From NCBI RefSeq assembly GCF_001552255.1, contig NZ_BCQV01000022.1, positions 1 to 64,000 on the forward strand: a stretch of 64,000 nucleotides of DNA, in the 5' to 3' direction. The translations under genes and the position numbers were made by a program. Source of the DNA: Alicyclobacillus shizuokensis NBRC 103103. GTDB lineage: Bacteria; Bacillota; Bacilli; Alicyclobacillales; Alicyclobacillaceae. The notes beneath the pieces were generated by a model. It worked only from the letters and a program-made list of their open reading frames with translations, had not been told where the DNA came from and searched no databases. Positions 26,571 to 33,775 of the stretch are shown here, one piece after another (position 1 is the stretch's first letter; each line of letters begins with the position of its first letter).

Positions 26571-26592
26571 GGAAGGAGAGGAAGGGGCGATT

Positions 26593-26682
26593 TTGGACGA
26601 GGTTCAAGTCACCGGAGTTTGTGAACGGCGGCTGGCCTATGGTGAGCCCCGGCGCACCCGTGTAGCCAAGAGCACGGTTTGA
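26593..26682 (+). CDS. Possible 29-residue peptide after the TOMM cluster
   Basis: A TTG at 26593 follows GGAAGGAGAGGAAGGGG and opens a 29-codon frame ending at 26682. The product is hydrophilic, with one Cys and several Arg. It has no recognisable features and could be chance. Its ribosome site and its position 22 bases after the dehydrogenase gene are the only support. Confidence 0.2.
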   Translation: MDEVQVTGVCERRLAYGEPRRTRVAKSTV

Positions 26683-26708
26683 GCCCCAGGACCGCGGCGT
26701 GATATGCT
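26679..26708 (+). promoter_or_regulatory. Promoter of the NUDIX-glcK-rapZ operon
   Basis: TTGAGC (26679-26684), an 18-base spacer and TATGCT (26703-26708). If it is used, transcription begins near 26715, after the ATG at 26704, so the TTG at 26731 would be the real start of the NUDIX gene. Confidence 0.5.
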
Positions 26709-26730
26709 ACTCGTGGAGGGGGGAGGGCGC

Positions 26731-27288
26731 TTGCAGATCATTGTCAACTGCTGCGTGCCGTGGCAGGGTGGCATTGTCATGATCCAGAAACCGCGCCGCG
26801 GCTGGTGGTACCTGCCGGGCGGCAAGGTGGATCCGGGCGAGATCTGGTTGGAGGCGGCAGTCCGCGAGGTCCTGGAGGAAACAGGGTTGACGGTCGACAA
26901 CCTGCGCCTGCGCGGGATTCACTTGGTGCAGATTGAGCCGGGCTCCGGTGAGCCGGGACACGAGCAGGCCATCATTCAGTATTCCGCAGCGCAGGCCACA
27001 GGCGAGCTGCTCTCCCAGTCCAAAGAAGGGCGTCTGGCCGTCGTGGCTCCGCAGGAGTTGGAGCGCCTGCCGATGAATGAAGGGGACCGGCGGATGGTGC
27101 AGGCGCTCTTGTGGGCGGATGCTGGAAGTGTGAATACGGTATTCTATGGAAAATTCCGATACACACCGGCGCACGAACTGTTGGAGTGGCGATTGCTGCC
27201 GGAGACGGATATCGCCGCATCGCTTGAATCTGGGCTGGTAGGATTGGATTTTGCCAGTTGGCGGAGAGGAGTCGGACGGGACCGGTGA
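26731..27288 (+). CDS. NUDIX hydrolase (YvcI-like)
   Basis: NUDIX enzymes hydrolyse nucleoside diphosphates linked to another moiety. The 185-residue protein has a complete Nudix box (GGKVDPGEIWLEAAVREVLEETG, ordered Gx5Ex7REVxEExG) near residue 35. I chose TTG 26731 because GGAGGGGGGAGG lies directly upstream and the promoter at 26679 would begin after the in-frame ATG at 26704. It occupies the place of B. subtilis yvcI, ahead of rapZ, yvcK and whiA. A YvcI-type role is inferred from order; the substrate is unknown. Its stop overlaps the glucokinase start. Confidence 0.88.
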   Translation: MQIIVNCCVPWQGGIVMIQKPRRGWWYLPGGKVDPGEIWLEAAVREVLEETGLTVDNLRLRGIHLVQIEPGSGEPGHEQAIIQYSAAQATGELLSQSKEGRLAVVAPQELERLPMNEGDRRMVQALLWADAGSVNTVFYGKFRYTPAHELLEWRLLPETDIAASLESGLVGLDFASWRRGVGRDR

Positions 27289-28217
27289 GGTGTTACTATG
27301 GGGTCGATGTAGGGGGCACGGCGGTCAAGACGGCCGTGTTGAACGAAGACGGGGTCATCATCGCAAAGCGAGAATTTCCAACAGAGGCCGAACGCGGCTT
27401 CGAGGACCTGGCCCAGCGGCTCAGCCGCATCCTGGACGAGCTGCGGCAAGAGGCCGGCCTCACTGTGGAGGATGTTTGCGGGGTCGGTGTCGGGGTGCCG
27501 GCCTTCCTGGACGGGGATGTGATTCGGGAGGCGGTGAACCTCGGGTGGCACAATGTTCCACTGCGTCAGTATTTGGAAGACGCCCTGCACAAACCGGTGC
27601 GCGTCGACAATGACGCCAATGTGGCCGGTCTGGGCGAAGCCTGGAAGGGCGCAGGTGCCGGCGCCCGAACGGCGTTGTGCGTGACGGTTGGCACTGGTAT
27701 CGGCGCCGGCATCGTGATCGATGGAAAGATTTATCGGGGCGTGAACGGATCGGCGGGTGAGATCGGTCACATGGTGGTTCGGCCCGGGGGCCGGTTGTGC
27801 AATTGCGGCAATCACGGCTGTCTGGAAACGTTGGCGTCGGCGAGCGCATTGGTTCGCGAGGCAAAACGGCTGCAATCGGTGGGCGAACTGCCGGACGACC
27901 TGGAAATCGATGGGGCGCAGCCGATCTTTGCGCTGGCGGAAGCGGGAAACAAGGTGGCGGCAGGTATTATCTGGGACGCCGGACATTGGCTGGGTTATGG
28001 CCTGGCGAGTACGGCGTCGGTGCTGAATCCAGACGTGATTGTGGTCGGAGGCGGGGTTTCCAAGGCGGGCGAGGAACTGCTGCGGCCTGTGCGCGCCGCG
28101 TTTGTGGAGTATTCGGCCAGCCGGGTGCACGAAGCGGTTGAGATTCGCTTGGCGAGCCTGGGCAATGACGCCGGTGTGGTGGGGGCGGCGCGGCTGGCGG
28201 CGCAGGCGTTCGGATAA
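27285..28217 (+). CDS. glcK: ROK-family glucokinase
   Basis: This ROK-family sugar kinase most likely phosphorylates glucose to glucose-6-phosphate. The 310 residues show the phosphate-binding GVDVGGTAVKTAVL near the N-terminus, the ROK signature around GVNGSAGEIGH and the zinc site CNCGNHGC. Asn-Asp (VDNDANVAGLGE) includes the catalytic Asp. I chose GTG 27285, which overlaps the NUDIX stop by four bases; a TTG at 27258 is in frame. B. subtilis has no kinase at this point of the operon. Placement beside the HprK/Crh/YvcK carbon-control genes fits a role in glucose metabolism. Confidence 0.9.
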   Translation: MRCYYGVDVGGTAVKTAVLNEDGVIIAKREFPTEAERGFEDLAQRLSRILDELRQEAGLTVEDVCGVGVGVPAFLDGDVIREAVNLGWHNVPLRQYLEDALHKPVRVDNDANVAGLGEAWKGAGAGARTALCVTVGTGIGAGIVIDGKIYRGVNGSAGEIGHMVVRPGGRLCNCGNHGCLETLASASALVREAKRLQSVGELPDDLEIDGAQPIFALAEAGNKVAAGIIWDAGHWLGYGLASTASVLNPDVIVVGGGVSKAGEELLRPVRAAFVEYSASRVHEAVEIRLASLGNDAGVVGAARLAAQAFG

Positions 28218-28274
28218 CGGGCGCAAGGTTGTCCCTTGGACTGGTGAGGCAGGGTTCGCAAAGGGGGGAAGAAC

Positions 28275-29144
28275 GTGGCTGCGGCATCGTTGCAAATCCT
28301 CATTCTGACTGGCATGTCGGGCGCCGGCAAATCGCTGGCCATGCAAGCTCTCGAAGATATGGGCTACTATTGCGTCGACAACCTGCCGCCCGCGCTCATT
28401 CCCAAGTTTGTCGACCTGATCCGCCAGTCGGCCGAAACGCTGCATAAGACCGCACTGGTCTGTGACCTGCGCGGAGGCGACCTCTTTCAGCCGTTGGTCG
28501 ACACCGTTCGCTCGTTGCGATCCCAGCCGGACATGGAGGTCACGCTGGTCTTTTTTGACGGCGATGATGCGACCTTGGTGCGCCGCTATAAGGAAACGCG
28601 CAGGCGCCATCCGTTCGTGGAAGGGACGCGGCTGTTGGACGCCATTCAGGCGGAGCGGGCGGCTCTCGCGCAGGTCCGGGAGGAGTCCGACATCATCATC
28701 GATACCTCCGGTTGGAAGCCGGCGCAGCTGAGGGACGAGATTGTCCAGCGGTTTGGCGAAGGGAAACGTCTGCTGCCGGTACACATCATCTCTTTCGGCT
28801 TCAAGTACGGCGTTCCCATCGATGCCGATATGATCTTCGATGTCCGCTTCCTGCCCAATCCGCACTACATTGAGGCGCTGCGCCCTTACACGGGTGAGGA
28901 CGGTCCGGTGTACGACTACGTCATGCAGTGGTCGGCGACACGGGAATTTCTGCGGCGCATGGAGGACTTAGTGGATTTTCTCATTCCCCAGTACACGCGC
29001 GAAGGGAAAAGCCACCTGGTCATCGGTATTGGCTGCACCGGCGGCAAACACCGCTCGGTGGCGATAGCCCGCCATCTGAAGCGACACATTCGGGCGAACG
29101 CGGAGGTCTACCTGACGCATCGAGATTCCGGGCGGGAGGGGTAG
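28275..29144 (+). CDS. rapZ: RNase adapter protein RapZ (YvcJ)
   Basis: RapZ/YvcJ proteins are P-loop nucleotide-binding proteins. In E. coli RapZ targets the sRNA GlmZ for cleavage; in B. subtilis YvcJ affects competence. The 289 residues show Walker A GMSGAGKS (13-20), the conserved DNLPPALIPK segment and the C-terminal motif GCTGGKHRSV. The GTG start has AAAGGGGGGAA close upstream. It lies directly before yvcK and whiA, the conserved order in Bacillota. Confidence 0.95.
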   Translation: MAAASLQILILTGMSGAGKSLAMQALEDMGYYCVDNLPPALIPKFVDLIRQSAETLHKTALVCDLRGGDLFQPLVDTVRSLRSQPDMEVTLVFFDGDDATLVRRYKETRRRHPFVEGTRLLDAIQAERAALAQVREESDIIIDTSGWKPAQLRDEIVQRFGEGKRLLPVHIISFGFKYGVPIDADMIFDVRFLPNPHYIEALRPYTGEDGPVYDYVMQWSATREFLRRMEDLVDFLIPQYTREGKSHLVIGIGCTGGKHRSVAIARHLKRHIRANAEVYLTHRDSGREG

Positions 29145-29147
29145 GCT

Positions 29148-30326
29148 GTGAAACGTTGGTGGTTGCTGGCTTGGACCCTCGGCATCTTCGGATGCGGTAT
29201 TCTCGCCGGTGCTATGGGCTGGCGGCGGGCGGTCGGGCCCAATGACATGTTCTGGCTTGGGTCTGCCGTGCTGGCGCTCGCCATGCTCCTGCTGGCATTC
29301 GGCTGGTGGCGGTCGATCATGGAGAACCGCAAGCGGGTGAAGCACCTGCAGCGCCGGCCGCGCATTGTCGCCATCGGTGGGGGCACTGGATTGTCCGTGA
29401 TTTTGCGCGGTTTGAAGGAGTTTCAGGCTGATATCACGGCCATCGTGACCGTCGCCGACGACGGCGGCAGCTCGGGCCGGTTGCGCTCCGATTTTGCCAT
29501 GCCGCCCCCCGGTGACATCCGCAACTGTTTGGTTGCCCTGGCCGATACCGAGCCGCTTCTGGAGCGGCTGCTGCAGTTTCGTTTTCCGAGTGGCGGTGGG
29601 CTGGCCGGGCACAGCTTCGGCAATCTGTTTTTGGCCGCGATGACCCACATCATGGGCGATTTTGAGTCGGCCATCCGCGAGACCAGCCGCGTCCTGGCCG
29701 TGCGCGGCCGGGTGCTGCCTGCGGTCAAGCAGGACGTGACGCTGCGGGCAGTGCTGGAAGACGGATCGGTCGTGGATGGGGAGTCCAACATTCCGAACGC
29801 GGAGCGGCCGATTCATCACGTGGAACTTGTGCCCGCCGAGGTAGATCCGCTCCCGGAAGCGCTGGAGGCGATTGCCCAGGCGGACGCCATCGTGGTTGGG
29901 CCCGGCAGTCTGTACACCAGCATCTTGCCCAATCTGTTGGTGCCAGGCCTGGCCAGTGCGATAGCGGCCAGCCCCGCCAAGAAGATCTTTGTCTGTAACG
30001 TGATGACGCAGCCGGGGGAAACCGATTCATTTTCGGCTTCTCGCCACGTGGAGGTCATCTACCAGCATGTCGGCCAGCGGCTGTTTGATTACATCATTGT
30101 GAATGGGGCAGCCCTGCCGAAGGAGGCCTTGGAAAAGTATCAGTCACAGAACTCCTACCCGGTGCAGGTGGACATGGAGGCGTTGCACCGCATGGGCCTG
30201 CGCGTGATTGCGCGCGATTTCGTGCACTTCGCCACCTATGCCCGTCACGACAGCCGCTTGGTGGCCGAGCAGATTGTCAGCCTGATTGGCTACGAGCGGC
30301 AAAATCCGGCCCCGGTGACGCTGTGA
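29148..30326 (+). CDS. yvcK: Gluconeogenesis factor YvcK/CofD-like, with N-terminal membrane segments
   Basis: YvcK is a UDP-sugar-binding protein needed for growth on gluconeogenic substrates and for normal cell shape. The catalytic-fold region begins near residue 68 (RIVAIGGGTGLSVILRGLK) and includes VADDGGSSGRLR and PPPGDIRNCL. The protein has 392 residues, about 75 more than B. subtilis YvcK. The extra N-terminus holds two hydrophobic helices (about 4-25 and 35-53), so this form is probably membrane-tethered. GTG 29148 has GGGAGGGG close upstream and sits three bases after rapZ. Confidence 0.93.
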   Translation: MKRWWLLAWTLGIFGCGILAGAMGWRRAVGPNDMFWLGSAVLALAMLLLAFGWWRSIMENRKRVKHLQRRPRIVAIGGGTGLSVILRGLKEFQADITAIVTVADDGGSSGRLRSDFAMPPPGDIRNCLVALADTEPLLERLLQFRFPSGGGLAGHSFGNLFLAAMTHIMGDFESAIRETSRVLAVRGRVLPAVKQDVTLRAVLEDGSVVDGESNIPNAERPIHHVELVPAEVDPLPEALEAIAQADAIVVGPGSLYTSILPNLLVPGLASAIAASPAKKIFVCNVMTQPGETDSFSASRHVEVIYQHVGQRLFDYIIVNGAALPKEALEKYQSQNSYPVQVDMEALHRMGLRVIARDFVHFATYARHDSRLVAEQIVSLIGYERQNPAPVTL

Positions 30327-30425
30327 GCCGCTGCGGAGCCGGTTTCTGGCCTCATGGCACACCCCGTTGCCCAGGGAGCGGGAGTGAAACACGCTGGACA
30401 TCCGTCCGTAAGGAGGCGACCGGTC

Positions 30426-31361
30426 CTGTCGTTTGCAGCACGCACAAAAAAGGAATTGACCCTGGTGCAGGAACCTGCCTGCTGCCGGCGGGCCGAGCTC
30501 CAGGCGTTGGTGCTGGGCAGCGGCCGCATCCGCGAGGTGGACAGGCGGCCGGTGCTGGACGTAGAAACGGAAAATGTGGCCATTGCCCGGCGCATCTATA
30601 CGCTGATCAAGGACGTACTCGACGTGCGTCCGGAGGTGCTGGTCCGACGCAAGATGCGCCTGAAGAAGAACAACGTATACTGCGTACGGGTGGCGGTGCA
30701 GGCGTTCGGGGTCCTGGGCGAGCTTGGGCTCAGTGGACGCATCGGCGAACCCTTGCGCTTGACCGGCGCCGGGGCGCACAAGCCTTGCTGCAAGCGCGCC
30801 TTTCTGCGGGGGGCGTTTCTCGCGGGCGGATCGGTCAATGATCCCGGCAGCAACTCCTACCACCTGGAAATGGGCGCCCAGGATGAACGGACAGCCGAAT
30901 CGCTGTTGGGGTTGATGAACGGATACGGCCTGCACGCGCGCCTGCTGAGGCGCAAAAAGGGGTTCGTGCTCTACCTCAAGGAAGGCGAGAAGATTGTAGA
31001 GTTCTTAAGCATCATCGGCGCCCACCAGGCGCTGTTGAAGTTTGAGGACGTGCGTATCCTCAAAGGGATGCGCAACCAGGTTAATCGCCTGGTCAACTGC
31101 GAGACGGCGAATCTCAACAAAACCATCAGTGCGGCGGTGCGACAGCTGGAGGTCATCCGCTACATCGACGAGCGGGTTGGGCTGTCCAGTCTGCCGGATC
31201 ACCTGCGCGAGGTGGCGGAGATGCGCCTGCGCCACCCCGATGTCAATTTGCAGGAGCTGGCGTCGCGCATGCCGCATAAGGTGACAAAGTCGGGGCTGAA
31301 CCATCGTTTTCGCCGCCTGGAGGAGATCGCCCAACGCCTGCGACAGGAGGGCCATCCCTGA
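30426..31361 (+). CDS. whiA: DNA-binding protein WhiA, probable CTG start
   Basis: WhiA combines a LAGLIDADG-like N-terminal fold with a C-terminal helix-turn-helix and affects cell division and chromosome segregation in Bacillus and sporulation in Streptomyces. Conserved WhiA proteins begin MSFAxxTKKEL. Here the matching SFAARTKKEL follows a CTG codon at 30426, nine bases after a perfect AAGGAGG. No ATG, GTG or TTG is at that point; the nearest ATG, at 30354, would add 24 residues not seen in the family. From CTG the protein is 311 residues, close to the 316 of B. subtilis. The helix-turn-helix includes VNLQELASRMPHKVTKSGLNHR. Confidence 0.92.
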   Translation: MSFAARTKKELTLVQEPACCRRAELQALVLGSGRIREVDRRPVLDVETENVAIARRIYTLIKDVLDVRPEVLVRRKMRLKKNNVYCVRVAVQAFGVLGELGLSGRIGEPLRLTGAGAHKPCCKRAFLRGAFLAGGSVNDPGSNSYHLEMGAQDERTAESLLGLMNGYGLHARLLRRKKGFVLYLKEGEKIVEFLSIIGAHQALLKFEDVRILKGMRNQVNRLVNCETANLNKTISAAVRQLEVIRYIDERVGLSSLPDHLREVAEMRLRHPDVNLQELASRMPHKVTKSGLNHRFRRLEEIAQRLRQEGHP

Positions 31362-31425
31362 ACTGGAGCTTGTGACGAAGCGGCGAAATGCATAGGAAGG
31401 GCCGGAGTTGGCGGGCTGGGGGCGA

Positions 31426-31454
31426 TTGGTTCAGACTTGCAAACATGCTATACT
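31426..31454 (+). promoter_or_regulatory. Promoter of crh
   Basis: TTGGTT (31426-31431), a 17-base spacer and an extended -10 TGC-TATACT (hexamer 31449-31454). It gives crh its own transcription start about 25 bases upstream of the ATG, separate from the whiA operon. Confidence 0.65.
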
Positions 31455-31485
31455 TTCCACAACAGAGACTGGGGAGGTTCGTCTT

Positions 31486-31743
31486 ATGGTTGAAAACACA
31501 GTCACCGTACGCTTGCGCTCGGGTTTGTTGGCCCGGCCTGCGGCGTTGTTTGTCCAAGAAGCCAATCGCTTTACCAGTGAAACGTTCGTCGAGAAGGATG
31601 GAAAATCGGTGAATGCCAAAAGCATTATGGGCATTATGTCGTTAGCGATAGCTCACGGCCAGGAGATCACGATTCGGGCTGACGGCCCGGACGAGGCGGA
31701 AGCGGTGCAGCACCTGGTCGCCATGGTGAGCCGCGAGGAATAA
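31486..31743 (+). CDS. crh: Catabolite repression HPr-like protein Crh
   Basis: Crh is an HPr paralogue that, once phosphorylated on Ser46 by HprK, acts as a CcpA corepressor but takes no part in PTS phosphotransfer. The 85-residue protein aligns with B. subtilis Crh over its length. Ser46 is intact in NAKSIMGIMSLA. Residue 15, the PEP-phosphorylated His of HPr, is Leu here (GLLARPA); B. subtilis Crh has Gln. ATG 31486 has GGGGAGGT seven bases upstream. It follows whiA as in Bacillus, and hprK lies in the same window. Confidence 0.95.
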   Translation: MVENTVTVRLRSGLLARPAALFVQEANRFTSETFVEKDGKSVNAKSIMGIMSLAIAHGQEITIRADGPDEAEAVQHLVAMVSREE

Positions 31744-31818
31744 GGGGGCCAGCCGACAGTTCTTCTGCTCCATCCTGTCACATAGGCTGTACCATGACAG
31801 CCGGATAGGGGGAGCGAC

Positions 31819-32496
31819 ATGCGCGGAAGGGCACGTGCGCCGGCGTCCGGACAGCGTCGCTTTCGCCCGAAGGCGACGAAAGGACGAGGCCGTTTGTGGG
31901 CCGGATTGGCGGCCGTCCTGTTCCTGTTGGCAGCCGTGTATGGGATGTACAGCGCCGTCGACCCCTCGCAATCTTTCAATCCCTTGTGGCGCGAGGTGAC
32001 CATAGGTCAGACGGTGATCGGCGACTGGCGGTACGGTGGCCAGGACGAGGAAGGATATCTTAAATTCTACCATGACGGCGAGACGGTCGTTTTGCCGCCA
32101 AGTGCCCGGGTGCTGGATTTGGACGGGCGCTTTGTCGTGCTTGAGGGTCATTCGGCCAGTACCCTGTCGTTCGCGTATCCGTTGGCGGCTATTCCTCTGC
32201 CGTGGTTGATGGGCATCCTGATTGCCGTCGCGGGCTGCGTGGGTTTCGTCTGGCACCGCCGGCGGGCGCTGCGCAGACGGCGATGGCAATCTTCTCGTTC
32301 GCTGGCATCCGGGTTGAGCAGGCGGCGGGTGGTTGCAGTGGTCTCACAGCCGACGGCACCGTTTTTTCCGGCGCCGGGGCGGCGTTGGCGGCGCCCGTCG
32401 CGCTGGGTGTATGCAGCCAAAGGCTTAGCCCGCCGCCTGCGCCGCGGGCGCAGGGCGCGGCGGTTTCGCCCGCGCCCGCTCAGGGGCCGGCGGTGA
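31819..32496 (+). CDS. Membrane protein of unknown function with Arg-rich tail
   Basis: I do not recognise this 225-residue protein. It has a basic N-terminus, a membrane helix at about 27-46 (WAGLAAVLFLLAAVYG), an extracellular domain of about 75 residues and a second helix near 123-143 (AIPLPWLMGILIAVAGCVGF). A long cytoplasmic tail follows in which roughly every third residue is Arg. ATG 31819 has ATAGGGGGAG close upstream. The tail may bind nucleic acid or acidic phospholipids, but its low complexity could also reflect read-through of G+C-rich DNA. No operon partner is apparent. Confidence 0.65.
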   Translation: MRGRARAPASGQRRFRPKATKGRGRLWAGLAAVLFLLAAVYGMYSAVDPSQSFNPLWREVTIGQTVIGDWRYGGQDEEGYLKFYHDGETVVLPPSARVLDLDGRFVVLEGHSASTLSFAYPLAAIPLPWLMGILIAVAGCVGFVWHRRRALRRRRWQSSRSLASGLSRRRVVAVVSQPTAPFFPAPGRRWRRPSRWVYAAKGLARRLRRGRRARRFRPRPLRGRR

Positions 32497-32518
32497 AATG
32501 TGCGGGTGTCCTCGACAA

Positions 32519-32584
32519 TCTGCGGGCGGATCTCATGTACTGTAAGGGCACGGATCATGGGCGGGAGCGCTGCTCGCCCGCAGA
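32519..32584 (+). repeat. Inverted repeat before a small membrane peptide gene
   Basis: TCTGCGGGCG (32519-32528) and CGCCCGCAGA (32575-32584) are perfectly complementary over 10 bp around a 46-base loop. They lie directly before the ribosome site of the 42-residue peptide. The arm could act as a terminator of the previous gene, although no T-run follows, or as a structured leader. Confidence 0.4.
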
Positions 32585-32604
32585 ATAGGTCGAGGAGGGA
32601 TAGC

Positions 32605-32733
32605 ATGGGTGTGTTCGGTGTGTACACCAAGTGGGCGATTGTGTTCCTGATTATCTTCGTGCTCTTCTTCCTGGTTGTCCCGGCAGCCGCACCCGGCGTC
32701 CAGGACGGGGCTGTCGCCACAGTCAGCTATTGA
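32605..32733 (+). CDS. Small single-pass membrane peptide, 42 residues
   Basis: This short gene encodes a peptide with one strongly hydrophobic helix (WAIVFLIIFVLFFLVVP, about 10-26) and a short polar tail. ATG 32605 has GAGGAGGGA five bases upstream, and an intrinsic hairpin follows 20 bases after the stop, so it looks like a complete transcription unit. Its size and make-up resemble small sporulation membrane peptides of bacilli, but I cannot assign a family. Confidence 0.6.
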   Translation: MGVFGVYTKWAIVFLIIFVLFFLVVPAAAPGVQDGAVATVSY

Positions 32734-32752
32734 CCGGTGATGAACGTTTGCG

Positions 32753-32780
32753 AAGGCCGCCCCGCGGGGCGGCCTTTGTG
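32753..32780 (+). terminator. Terminator-like hairpin after the small membrane peptide
   Basis: AAGGCCGCCCCG followed directly by CGGGGCGGCCTT is a perfect 24-base palindrome. It would fold into a 10-bp stem with a 4-base loop and end in TTTG. The T-run is short, so termination may be partial. Confidence 0.55.
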
Positions 32781-32851
32781 GTGGCGGAGTGGACGATTTT
32801 GCCCCCGCGCATGCGGCATGGTACCCTAGAGGAAAGGCAGAACCAGGAGGA

Positions 32852-33382
32852 ATGAGGCGGCCGATGGGGCTTAGACCAGGGCGCGTACAGCGTATTCATA
32901 AACGTGAAAATCGGGGCATCGACCGAAGCAATGAGCCGTTTGTGATTGAGCGGTTCTCACGTCGTCAGGGGCTCATCACCATCCGCCGACCGGCCCTGGA
33001 GGGCGGCTACAAGCAGCAGATGCGCGAGATCTACCCACAGTGGGGGATTGGTGTGAGCACCTGCCTGATTGATGGTCAGCCGGTCAAACACCCACGCCTG
33101 CATTTTGATCACTATGTGGACTTGGTCAAGGTGTGGGAAGATCAAGACTACATCTACGTTGAAGATATGTACGTCGACGTGCTCATCTTTGAGCGTTCCT
33201 ATTACCATGTGATTGACCTGGAGGAGTTCGGCGAGGCGCTATACAACCGGCAAATCAGCGCGGCTGAGGCAAACCGGGTGATGGAGAACACGCAGCGGTT
33301 TGTCGACGGCATTAAGCGCAGCCGCCTGTCTTACCAGGTGTGGAAGCAAAAGTACGGGGCGCGGTTGCACCTCCCGCGCTAA
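32852..33382 (+). CDS. DUF402 domain protein (nucleoside di/triphosphatase-like)
   Basis: This soluble protein of 176 residues belongs to the DUF402 family, some members of which hydrolyse nucleoside tri- and diphosphates with a metal ion. The conserved acidic Tyr/Asp region reads DQDYIYVEDMYVDVLIFE, near residues 100-118, followed by VIDLEEFGEAL. AGGAGG lies one base before ATG 32852 and 13 bases before an in-frame ATG at 32864, so the start is uncertain. A second DUF402 gene is at 41124. Substrate and role here are unknown. Confidence 0.82.
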   Translation: MRRPMGLRPGRVQRIHKRENRGIDRSNEPFVIERFSRRQGLITIRRPALEGGYKQQMREIYPQWGIGVSTCLIDGQPVKHPRLHFDHYVDLVKVWEDQDYIYVEDMYVDVLIFERSYYHVIDLEEFGEALYNRQISAAEANRVMENTQRFVDGIKRSRLSYQVWKQKYGARLHLPR

Positions 33383-33473
33383 CCACCATCGTGATGCAGA
33401 CAAGCAGAGGGAGACAGAGGCGGCCGATGGCCGCACCCTGCCTGCTGACTGCGTGGACACAGGGCAGATAAGG

Positions 33474-33692
33474 CTACTCGATCTGTTCCATCACCTTTGC
33501 AGCGGCCTGCTCAGCCGCCGCGTTCCCGCCGTCTTGCTTGAAGCGCTGTCCGCCCCTGCGCAGCGCCTCCCAGGCGGCGATGCCGACGCTTGCCCCTACC
33601 AACATGGCGGTCATCGTATGCATGCCGTTGCGTCGTCTGGGCATCATCCGGTGACGGACACCGTCAGCCATTCCACTCATCAGGTCCCACAT
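33474..33692 (-). CDS. Small membrane protein (YrzQ/DUF3918-like)
   Basis: A 72-residue protein with one hydrophobic helix (MTAMLVGASVGIAAWEAL) preceded by a basic stretch (RHRMMPRRRNG) and followed by an Ala/Gln-rich tail. The layout resembles the YrzQ/DUF3918 group of small Bacillus proteins. ATG 33692 on the minus strand has GGGAGGTG six bases upstream. It is convergent with the DUF402 gene and divergent from mutY. A hairpin GCGGCC-GAT-GGCCGC at 33420-33434 lies between the convergent ends. Confidence 0.55.
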   Translation of the reverse strand: MWDLMSGMADGVRHRMMPRRRNGMHTMTAMLVGASVGIAAWEALRRGGQRFKQDGGNAAAEQAAAKVMEQIE

Positions 33693-33775
33693 GGCCAGCA
33701 CCTCCCGGGCGTATTGTACCCAGCCGTTGAATTTGCTATTTGTGAAGTCAAGGACAACCTGTGAGGAGGACTCGC

